Below are positions 16,933 through 24,632 of a DNA stretch of 64,000 nt, in pieces; position 1 is the stretch's first letter; each line of letters starts with the position of its first letter. This stretch comes from Variovorax paradoxus (lineage in GTDB: Bacteria > Pseudomonadota > Gammaproteobacteria > Burkholderiales > Burkholderiaceae_C): the NCBI GenBank assembly GCA_016806145.1, contig CP063166.1, positions 2,542,001 through 2,606,000 on the forward strand, read 5' to 3'. The notes beneath the pieces were generated by a model that ran no database searches, had not been told where the DNA came from, and saw only the letters and a list, made by a program, of their open reading frames with translations. The position numbers and the translations under genes were made by a program.

Positions 16933-18005
16933 ACACACAGGCCGCGCCGCTGCCGGCGTCGTTCCCCTTTTCCGCCATCGCCGGCCAGCCGCGGCTGCGC
17001 GAGGCGCTGCTGCTGGCCGCGGCCGATCCCGCGCTCGGCGGCGTGCTGATCGAGGGCCCGCGCGGCACGGCCAAGACCACGGCCGCGCGCGCGCTGGCCG
17101 AGCTGCTGCCCGGCGCGCCCTTCGTCACCCTGCCGCTGGGCGCCAGCCTCGAGCACCTGGTCGGCACGCTCGATCTCGGCCAGGCGCTGGCCGGCCATGC
17201 ACTGAAGTTCGCGCCGGGCCTGCTCGCGCGTGCCCATGGCGGCGTGCTCTACGTCGACGAGATCAACCTGCTGCCCGATGCATTGATCGATTCGCTGCTC
17301 GACGCGGCCGCCAGCGGCGTCAACGCGGTCGAGCGCGACGGCATCTCGCACCGCCATGCCGCGCGCTTCGTGCTCGTGGGCACCATGAACCCGGAGGAGG
17401 GCAGCCTGCGCCCGCAGCTGCTCGACCGCTTCGGCCTGTGCGTGCAGCTGCGCAACCTCGAGGACCGGGCCGAGCGCCAGGCCGTGGTGCGCGCGCGGCT
17501 GGCCTTCGACAGCGATCCCGAGGGCTTTCGCGCGCGGCATGCGGCGGCCGAGGCCGAGCTCGCCGCGTCGCTGCGGCGCTCCCGTGCGACCCTGGCCGAT
17601 GCCAACGCGCTGCCGTATGGCGATGCGGTGCACGAGGCCGTGGGCGCGCTGTGCATCGCCGCGCAGGTCGATGGCCTGCGCGCCGACCTCGTGATGCTGC
17701 GCGCGGCGCGCGCGCTGGCCGCGCTCGAAGGGGCGGAGGCCATCGACGAGCAGCATGTGCGGCGCGTGGCCGAGGCCGTGCTGCTGCACCGGCGCAAGCC
17801 GGGCGTGGAGGCGACGCCGCCCGCGCAGGCGCCGAGCGCGCCACCGCCATCGGCCGCCGAGGGCGAGAGCGCCGTCGACGACGGCGCCGGTACCGATTCA
17901 GGCGATGGCGACTGGGGTGCGCTGCCCCCCGAGCCCGTCGGCGTCGCGCGCGTCAAGCCGCTGCGCCCGCTGATCCCGGCCGCCTCGCTCGCAAAAAAAG
18001 CCTGA
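16929..18005 (+). CDS. chlI: ChlI/BchI-like AAA+ ATPase, small chelatase subunit (zero-frame product)
   Basis: 358 residues. AAA+ features: Walker A EGPRGTAKTT at 42-51, Walker B GGVLYVDEINLL at 104-115, sensor region VLVGTMNPEEGSLRPQLLDRF. After the AAA lid comes a Pro/Ala- then Asp-rich linker (about 295-340) that in ChlD proteins joins the ATPase to a VWA domain. The frame stops right after AAA AAA GCC TGA at 17994-18005. The zero-frame product would serve as the small, ATP-hydrolysing subunit that works with CobN; a -1 shift gives the medium subunit, listed separately. Confidence 0.9.
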   Translation: MNTQAAPLPASFPFSAIAGQPRLREALLLAAADPALGGVLIEGPRGTAKTTAARALAELLPGAPFVTLPLGASLEHLVGTLDLGQALAGHALKFAPGLLARAHGGVLYVDEINLLPDALIDSLLDAAASGVNAVERDGISHRHAARFVLVGTMNPEEGSLRPQLLDRFGLCVQLRNLEDRAERQAVVRARLAFDSDPEGFRARHAAAEAELAASLRRSRATLADANALPYGDAVHEAVGALCIAAQVDGLRADLVMLRAARALAALEGAEAIDEQHVRRVAEAVLLHRRKPGVEATPPAQAPSAPPPSAAEGESAVDDGAGTDSGDGDWGALPPEPVGVARVKPLRPLIPAASLAKKA

Positions 18006-18676
18006 GCCTCCGGAACACCGCACCCGCTGGCGCGCGCCAGGGTGACCGGAGGCAGGCGTCATCGGGACCGGGCCGCGAGGCCTGGCATGGCATCGCCGCC
18101 GCCGACGCGGCGCTCGACTGGCCGCGCACGCTCGCCGCGCGCGGTGCCGGTCCGCTGCGCCGCGAGCACCTGCGCCGCCGCCCGCGCGAGACGCGCGAGG
18201 GCGCGCTGCACTGCTTCCTGCTCGACGCCTCGGCCTCGATGCGCAACGACGGCGGCCTCGCGCGCGCCAAGGGCCTGCTGCTCGCGCTGATGGACGAGGC
18301 CTACCGCCGCCGCGACCATGTCGCGCTGCTGTGCTTCGCGGGCTCGGTGGTCGAGCTGCGGCTGCCGCCGCGCCGCGCCAGCGCCTGGAACGACGACTGG
18401 ATCGCGCCCATCGGCGCCGGCGGCGGCACGCCATTGGCGCTGGGCGTGCGGCGCGCCGACGAGCTGCTCGAGCGCCATGCCGATCGGCGACGCTGGCTCT
18501 GGCTGCTCACCGATGGTCGCAGCGCCGAATCGCCCGCGCGGCCCGGGTCGGCCGACGTGGCCTGCGTGGTCGGCTTCGAGACCGCGCGCGTGCCGCTGCA
18601 TCGCGCGCAGTCGCTGGCCGCGGCGTGGGACGCGCGCTACCTCGACGCGGCCGCGTTTGACCCGGCCCAGGCCTAG
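16929..18676 (+). CDS. chlD: ChlD-like medium chelatase subunit made by -1 frameshift at 17993-17999
   Basis: If ribosomes slip back one base on the A7 run, codon 357 is followed by the frame that starts AGC CTG AGC at 17999 and runs to TAG at 18674-18676, giving about 582 residues: AAA domain, acidic linker, VWA domain. The VWA part carries the MIDAS motif DASAS in CFLLDASASMRNDGG and a later TDGRS. Between 17999 and the VWA domain this frame has no ATG, GTG or TTG start, which argues against separate translation. Combining ChlI and ChlD in one gene by frameshifting is known for chlD genes of cobalamin producers; here it is inferred from sequence. Confidence 0.82.
17993..18057 (+). promoter_or_regulatory. 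Programmed -1 frameshift signal: slippery A AAA AAA plus stem-loop
   Basis: In the zero frame the heptamer reads A-AAA-AAA (17993-17999), the canonical X-XXY-YYZ form. Six bases later a perfect 8-bp stem starts: GCCTCCGG at 18006-18013 with CCGGAGGC at 18046-18053. Inside it a second helix forms (CACC 18021-18024 with GGTG 18041-18044, and CTGGC/GCCAG at 18027-18040 with a GCGC loop). An outer GCCT/AGGC (18000-18003 and 18054-18057) may extend it. No strong Shine-Dalgarno-like stimulator is seen upstream. The TGA of the zero frame sits in the 6-base spacer. Confidence 0.85.
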
Positions 18677-18693
18677 CGGCTAGGATGCCGGCC

Positions 18694-18765
18694 ATGTCCA
18701 CCCGTCCTTCCTTCCACATCGCCGGCACCTGCTGTCGCGCTCTGCCATGGGGAGATGGCGGCTAG
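18694..18765 (+). CDS. Cysteine leader peptide of cysS (attenuator uORF)
   Basis: A 23-codon frame, ATG at 18694 and TAG at 18763, encoding a short peptide with tandem cysteine codons TGC TGT at 18730-18735. An AGGA lies 8 bases upstream of the ATG; an in-frame ATG at 18685 would add three residues. It sits between the chelatase gene and a strong terminator that precedes cysS. Stalling at the Cys codons when charged tRNA-Cys is scarce would favour read-through into the synthetase gene. Function inferred from arrangement. Confidence 0.7.
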   Translation: MSTRPSFHIAGTCCRALPWGDGG

Positions 18766-18838
18766 AGCGATTTCACGCGAACCCGCATGCCCGATGGCCA
18801 CCCGTTGCAAGACCGGTGGCCTTTTTGTTTTTTGCAAC
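18742..18838 (+). promoter_or_regulatory. cysS attenuator: alternative helices and terminator
   Basis: Four segments can pair in turn: 1 CTGCCAT (18742-18748), 2 ATGGCGG (18755-18761), 3 GGCCACC (18796-18802) and 4 GGTGGCC (18815-18821). 3:4 is a perfect 7-bp terminator stem followed by TTTTTGTTTTTT. 1:2 is a 7-bp hairpin; 2 (with the following base) can pair with 3 with one mismatch as antiterminator. A ribosome held at the Cys codons would cover segment 1 and free segment 2. GTTGCAA in the loop (18804-18810) is also complementary to TTGCAAC after the T run (18832-18838). Confidence 0.65.
18796..18833 (+). terminator. Intrinsic terminator in the cysS leader
   Basis: A perfect 7-bp GC-rich stem (18796-18802 with 18815-18821) and 12-nt loop, then eleven T residues broken by one G. 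It ends 25 bases before the cysS start, so it must be bypassed for expression from upstream promoters. Confidence 0.85.
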
Positions 18839-18858
18839 GACCTCGAGAGTCCACACGC

Positions 18859-20241
<1,383 letters not shown>

Positions 20242-20278
20242 CAGCAGGCCGGCGCCCGCGGACCGACAATCGCTTCCC

Positions 20279-21547
20279 ATGAACGCCACGCCGCCCAAGC
20301 CACGCCCGATACGCACCGCCGCCTCGCTGATCCTGCTGCGCGACGGGCCCGACGGCCTCGAGGTGCTGATGCTGCGCCGGGCCGACAAGCCCGACGACCA
20401 GAACAGCGGCGCCAGCGTGTTCCCGGGCGGCGTGGTCGACGCGCACGACCGCGAGCTGCACACACGCTGTGCCGGGCTCGACGACGCGGCAGCGAGCGCG
20501 CGGCTCGCGCTGCCCGCGGGCGGCCTCGATTACTACGCCGCCGCGGTGCGCGAATGCTTCGAGGAGGCCGGCGTGCTGTTCGCGAGCGACGCCGACGGCG
20601 CACTGGTCGCGCTCGAGCGCGTCGATCCGGAGCGGCTGGCTGCGATGCGCGCCGCCGTGGCCGACAGCACCGAGGCGCTGCTCGCGCTGTGCGACGCCCA
20701 GGGCTGGCGGCTCGCGGTCGACCAGCTCGCCTATTTCAGCCATTGGCTCACGCCGCCCGGCATGCCGCGGCGCTTCGACACGCGCTTCTTCGTCGCGGCC
20801 ATCCCCCCGGGGCAGGAGGTGCAGGTCGACGGCTTCGAGATCGTCGAGCACCGCTGGCTGCCGCCGGCCGAGGCCGCGAGCCCGGCGCTCGGGCTCAAGC
20901 TGATGAACGTGACGCGGCGCGTGCTGCTGGAGCTCGCGGGCTTCGCCTCGGTGGCCGATTGCCTCGCGCAGGCGCGCGCCCGTGCGCGCGTGCGTCTCAA
21001 CATGCCGCGGCTGGCCGACGGACCCGAAGGCCGGCGGCCGGTGAACGTGGACGAGGCGCCCTACGACGAGGTGGCGCTGGTCGATCCCGATGGGCTGGGC
21101 GGCGGGCGCTATGCGCACGAGGCGGGGCTTTCGATGCGGCTGTCGGCGCGCGTGTGGCGCGTAACGGGCGGCGATGGAACGCACAGCCATTTCGTCGGTG
21201 GCGACGAAGGCTGGGCGCTGATCGATCCGGTGCCGGGAGAGGCGCTGCGCGCCGCGGCGCCGGGGCCCGTGCGCTGGGTGCTGGCCACGCGCGGCGAGGC
21301 ATCGGCCGCCGGCTGGCCCGAGGCGCGCGCGGTCGCGCCGAAGACCGGGGAGTCGCTGGACCTCGGCGGCGCGACGCTGCGGGTGCTGGACGGCGACGAG
21401 GTCGCAGCGCGGCGCTTCCTGCTGGTCGAGGAGCGCCTGCTGTTCTCGGGCAGCGCGCAGGGCGCGGCCGTGGCGTGGCCCGATGTCGCGGCGGTCGAAT
21501 GGATCGCGCCCGTGCGTGGATTCGTCGTGCGGCACGCGCCCGACTGA
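20279..21547 (+). CDS. Nudix hydrolase-like protein with C-terminal extension
   Basis: 422 residues. The N-terminal ~250 residues are a Nudix fold (RTAASLILLRDGPDGLEVLMLRRA, FPGGVVDAHD, then AAVRECFEEAGVLFASD). The box keeps RECFEEAGV but the earlier conserved Glu of the G-x5-E part appears to be Leu (in GGLDYYAAAV), so catalysis may be altered. Such long CoA-type Nudix proteins in Proteobacteria are often linked to metallo-beta-lactamase-like domains; here the last ~120 residues (from SARVWRVTGGDG) resemble a reduced form lacking the zinc motif. Substrate unknown. It starts 37 bases after cysS. Confidence 0.8.
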   Translation: MNATPPKPRPIRTAASLILLRDGPDGLEVLMLRRADKPDDQNSGASVFPGGVVDAHDRELHTRCAGLDDAAASARLALPAGGLDYYAAAVRECFEEAGVLFASDADGALVALERVDPERLAAMRAAVADSTEALLALCDAQGWRLAVDQLAYFSHWLTPPGMPRRFDTRFFVAAIPPGQEVQVDGFEIVEHRWLPPAEAASPALGLKLMNVTRRVLLELAGFASVADCLAQARARARVRLNMPRLADGPEGRRPVNVDEAPYDEVALVDPDGLGGGRYAHEAGLSMRLSARVWRVTGGDGTHSHFVGGDEGWALIDPVPGEALRAAAPGPVRWVLATRGEASAAGWPEARAVAPKTGESLDLGGATLRVLDGDEVAARRFLLVEERLLFSGSAQGAAVAWPDVAAVEWIAPVRGFVVRHAPD

Positions 21548-21562
21548 GCGCGACCCGCCGTC

Positions 21563-22489
21563 TCAGGAGCGCGGATCGCCGAGCCGCACCAGGCAGTCGA
21601 CGATCGCATCCGCCGCCTCGTCCAGCCGCGGACCGGGCCGCATCATCAGGTCGAAGCGTGCCGCCGCGAAGCTGCAGACGCGGCCGCGCTTGATCGCGCT
21701 TATCGCCGACCAGCCGGGCCGCGCGGCCATCGCCGACAGCTCGCCGAGCGCCGACACCATCAGCACGTCGGGGTCGGCGCGCACCACGAACTCGGGGCTC
21801 ATCTTCGGGAACGGCCCCAGCGTGCCGGGCACCGCGTTCGCGAGGCCCAGGCGCGCGAGCGTCTCGCCGATGAAGGAGCTCTCGCTCGCGGCCGCCATGC
21901 CGCCATGCACCTCGAAATAGACGCGCCGGCCCTGCCAGCCAGCGGGCACGCGCGCGCGCGCCGCGTCGAGGCCGGCATCGAGCCGGCGCCAGTAGGCCTC
22001 GCCCTTGCCGGGCTGGCCGGTGGCGCGCGCCACGGTCTCCATCACGCGGCGCATGTCGGCATGGGTCTTGGCATCGAGCGCCAGCACGCGGATGCCGAGC
22101 CGCTCGAGCGGTTCGGCGGCGCGGCTGCGCGGGCGCAGCAGCACCAGGTCGGGCTTGAGCGCGACGATGCGCTCGATGTTCGCGTCGTCGATGCCGCCCA
22201 CCTGCGGCAGCCGCTGCACCGCCACCGGCCAGTTGGCATGGCGGTCGATGCCCACCAGCCGGTCGCAGGCATCGAGCGCGCAGACGGTCTCGGTCAGCGA
22301 AGGCATCAGCGAGACGATGCGCCGCGCGGGCGCCGGCAGCTCGAGCACGCTGCCGCGATCGTCGTCGAGCCGCACGCCCGCATGGACCAGCGCCGGTCCG
22401 CCGAGCGCGAAGGCCGCGGCCAGCGAGAGCGCCGAGGCGAAGTGGCGCGCAGGACGCGGGGAGGGCGCGAGGTCGGTGGGCTGGAACAT
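21563..22489 (-). CDS. btuF: BtuF-like cobalamin-binding periplasmic protein
   Basis: 308 residues with a signal peptide (cleavage near LVHAG). The helical-backbone metal-receptor fold is shown by RRIVSLMPSLTETVCALDACDRLVGIDRHANWP, then VGGIDDANIERIVALKPDLVLL and a C-terminal SEFVVRADPDVLMVS-like stretch. Family members bind vitamin B12 for BtuCD or transport heme and siderophores; the nearby cobalamin operon favours B12. No btuC or btuD is adjacent. It is convergent with the Nudix gene and 44 bases downstream of the RIO kinase gene, which points the same way. Confidence 0.83.
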   Translation of the reverse strand: MFQPTDLAPSPRPARHFASALSLAAAFALGGPALVHAGVRLDDDRGSVLELPAPARRIVSLMPSLTETVCALDACDRLVGIDRHANWPVAVQRLPQVGGIDDANIERIVALKPDLVLLRPRSRAAEPLERLGIRVLALDAKTHADMRRVMETVARATGQPGKGEAYWRRLDAGLDAARARVPAGWQGRRVYFEVHGGMAAASESSFIGETLARLGLANAVPGTLGPFPKMSPEFVVRADPDVLMVSALGELSAMAARPGWSAISAIKRGRVCSFAAARFDLMMRPGPRLDEAADAIVDCLVRLGDPRS

Positions 22490-22533
22490 CGGGGCGAAGG
22501 AAGGCGGGACTGCGCCGATTGTCGCCGCCGGGC

Positions 22534-23388
22534 TCAGGGCTCGCCGCGGTTCGCCAGCCGCTCGCGCCGGCGCGCCTCCTCGGCGCGCGCATCGTCGACC
22601 GCGCGCAGCACCTCGCCGAGGTCGACCGGCCCGGTGTCGCGCGGCGGCGCGCCGCTCAGCGGGGTCTCGGGCCGCAGCAGGCCGCGCTCGTAGAGATGCC
22701 AGATCTCCTCGCCATGGCGCGTCTCGTGCAACTCGGGCGCGAAGCGGCCGAAGAACTCGCGCAGGTTCGCCACGTCGCGCAGCAGCATGCGCTGCGCATG
22801 GTTGTTGCCCGCGGCGTCGACGGCCTGCGGCAGGTCGATGATCACCGGGCCCTCCGCGCCGAGCAGCACGTTGAACTCCGAGAGATCGCCGTGCACGATG
22901 CCCGCGCACAGCATGCGCATCACCTCGCGCACCAGCGTGGCGTGATGGCGCCGAGCGTCCTCGGGCGTGAACTCGACGTCGTTGAGCCGCGGCGCGGCGG
23001 CGCCCTCGGCGTCGGTCACGAGCTCCATCAGCAGCACGCCTTCCCAGAAGCCGAAGGGCTCGGGCACGCGCACGCCCGCGTCGGCGAGCCGGTACAGCGC
23101 ATCGACCTCGGCGCTCTGCCAGTGGCTCTCGGTCATGCGGCGGCCGAAGCGGGTGCCCTTGGCGACGGCGCGGCGCTCGCGCGAGTTGCGGATCTTGCGG
23201 TTCTCGGTGTAGTCCACGGCCTGGCGGAAGGCGCGCTTGTCGGCCTCCTTGTAGACCTTGGCGCAACGGGCTTCGTCGCCGCTGTGCACGACGTAGACCA
23301 TCGCCTCCTTGCCACTCATGAGCTGGCGGCTGACGCCGTCGATCAGGCCTTCGTCGACCAGGGGTTGGAGCCGGGGCGGAATCTTCAC
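22534..23388 (-). CDS. RIO-type serine protein kinase
   Basis: 284 residues from a GTG start at 23388, with GGAGGTG at ideal spacing. RIO1-like features are the short glycine-poor loop region SGKEAMVYVVHSGDEARCAKVYK with the ATP-binding Lys, the catalytic loop GIVHGDLSEFNVLLG (Asp and Asn) and the metal-binding Asp in PVIIDLPQAVD. No regulatory domain is attached. Bacterial RIO kinases are cytosolic and their targets are poorly known. No neighbour suggests a function; btuF downstream may be co-transcribed. Confidence 0.92.
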   Translation of the reverse strand: MKIPPRLQPLVDEGLIDGVSRQLMSGKEAMVYVVHSGDEARCAKVYKEADKRAFRQAVDYTENRKIRNSRERRAVAKGTRFGRRMTESHWQSAEVDALYRLADAGVRVPEPFGFWEGVLLMELVTDAEGAAAPRLNDVEFTPEDARRHHATLVREVMRMLCAGIVHGDLSEFNVLLGAEGPVIIDLPQAVDAAGNNHAQRMLLRDVANLREFFGRFAPELHETRHGEEIWHLYERGLLRPETPLSGAPPRDTGPVDLGEVLRAVDDARAEEARRRERLANRGEP

Positions 23389-23624
23389 GGGGCCACCTCC
23401 CTTCTTTCGAGGGGAGGGACGACGGCGATGCGGACGGTCGAGGGAAAAACCAAACGATGCCGCGCGTGCGCGGCTGCTGCATCGGGCATGGGTGTGGGCA
23501 CCTTGATTCGAAAACGAAAGACCGGGCGCCGCACGCGATGGCGCGCGCGGCGGGCTTGGCGAATCTCGGGCGGGGCGGCCTTGCGTGCAGCGGGAGGGCT
23601 GCGCCGCTCAGCGCGGCGAAGGCA

Positions 23625-23699
23625 TCAGCGGCGTGCGCGCGATGCGATCGAGCGGCCGGGCACCGAGACGGTGGTGGGGGCAAGGACTGGCTTGTTCAT
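23625..23699 (-). CDS. Candidate small protein (24 residues)
   Basis: A 24-codon frame starting with ATG at 23699 and ending TGA at 23625-23627, encoding MNKPVLAPTTVSVPGRSIAS plus four basic residues. GGAGGT lies 5 bases upstream of the ATG, the best ribosome binding site in this 600-base gap. It has no recognised family and no hydrophobic segment. It could be a real small protein or a leader of the RIO kinase transcript about 310 bases downstream. The rest of 23400-23989 shows no convincing gene on either strand. Confidence 0.45.
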   Translation of the reverse strand: MNKPVLAPTTVSVPGRSIASRARR

Positions 23700-23989
23700 T
23701 GCGTACCTCCTGTGGTGCGTGGTTGTCGAGGGATGCGAATGTAGTCGCATGCGCGCGAACTGTGAAGCACGTCGTTCGCGCGAGGGCGGCGTTGTGTTCG
23801 GCGCGCGACAGCGCCAGCTATCGCACGTGGCTTAAGGATTCGACAAGGAATGCAGGGCGCAGGGCCTCGAAAGCATCGTCTTCGCAGCAGGCAATTGCTA
23901 AACTGGCTGCGACAAGAAGATGCATGAGGAAGCACCCTTGCGTGCCACTTCTCCCGATCCGATCCGCATTGCTTTCGAGATCTTTTCAA

Positions 23990-24586
23990 ATGACGCCTGA
24001 ACAACGACTGGACCTGTGGCTCTCCGAGGAACGCGAGGTAGTCGAACTGCTTAATTCGGGTCCCGGTGTCGGTGTGGCACGGCCCGCGCAGCTCGTCGGC
24101 AAGAGCGGCCTCGAAGTGATGCACGCGATGATGAACGGCCAGCTTCCCTATGCGGAGTTCGCCCGGCACCTGACCTTCTATGCCATCGCCGCGCATCAGG
24201 GTTCGGCCGTGTTCCAGGGCACGCCGCAGCGTGAATACCTCAATCCCATGGGCACCATCCACGGTGGCTGGATGACCTCGATCCTCGATTCGGCGCTGGG
24301 CTGCGCGGTGCTCTCGTCGCTGCCGCCGGGGCAGGTCTACACCACCGCCGGACTCGAGACCCGCTACGTGAAGGCCCTCACGCTCGACGTGCGGCGCGTG
24401 CGCGCCGAGGCCACGGTCACGCGCATCGAAGGCCGCACGGCACTGGCCGAAGCCAACCTGGTGGGGCCGGACGGCACGCTGTATGCCAAGGCCACCACCG
24501 AGTGCCGGCTGTTCGACATGCGCGCGCCGGCGCAGGCACAGGCACCCGCCGTGGCGGCGCGGCCGTCGACATCGGCCACGTCCTAG
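23990..24586 (+). CDS. PaaI-family hotdog thioesterase
   Basis: 198 residues. The core hotdog motif is NPMGTIHGGWMTSILDSALGCAV, with GLETRYVKALTLDVRRVRAEATV and GTLYAKATTECRLF completing the fold; the N-terminal ~65 residues are a helical addition. Family members hydrolyse acyl- or aroyl-CoA esters in the cytosol. The ATG at 23990 is preceded only by a weak AGAT site. A bidirectional terminator follows the stop. It stands alone, with no pathway partner nearby. Confidence 0.88.
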   Translation: MTPEQRLDLWLSEEREVVELLNSGPGVGVARPAQLVGKSGLEVMHAMMNGQLPYAEFARHLTFYAIAAHQGSAVFQGTPQREYLNPMGTIHGGWMTSILDSALGCAVLSSLPPGQVYTTAGLETRYVKALTLDVRRVRAEATVTRIEGRTALAEANLVGPDGTLYAKATTECRLFDMRAPAQAQAPAVAARPSTSATS

Positions 24587-24588
24587 CA

Positions 24589-24618
24589 GCGGATCGCCCT
24601 TCGGGGCGATTCGCTTTT
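24589..24618. terminator. Bidirectional terminator between thioesterase and retron reverse transcriptase
   Basis: An 11-bp stem with one G-T pair (24589-24599 with 24604-24614), TTCG loop and TTTT on the plus strand. It lies in the 46-base gap between the two convergent stops and can serve both. Confidence 0.8.
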
Positions 24619-24632
24619 GGGGGCCGGCCTTT

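Noticed and set aside
16929..18676. chlI/chlD-type gene as a pseudogene or sequencing error
   Set aside because: The shift point is exactly an in-frame A-AAA-AAA heptamer with a correctly spaced, strongly paired stem-loop, both halves keep their key motifs, and dual decoding of chlD genes is known.
23457..23744. 95-codon plus-strand frame in the gap before the thioesterase
   Set aside because: No ribosome binding site, biased low-complexity composition, and the opposite strand has a better-initiated short frame.
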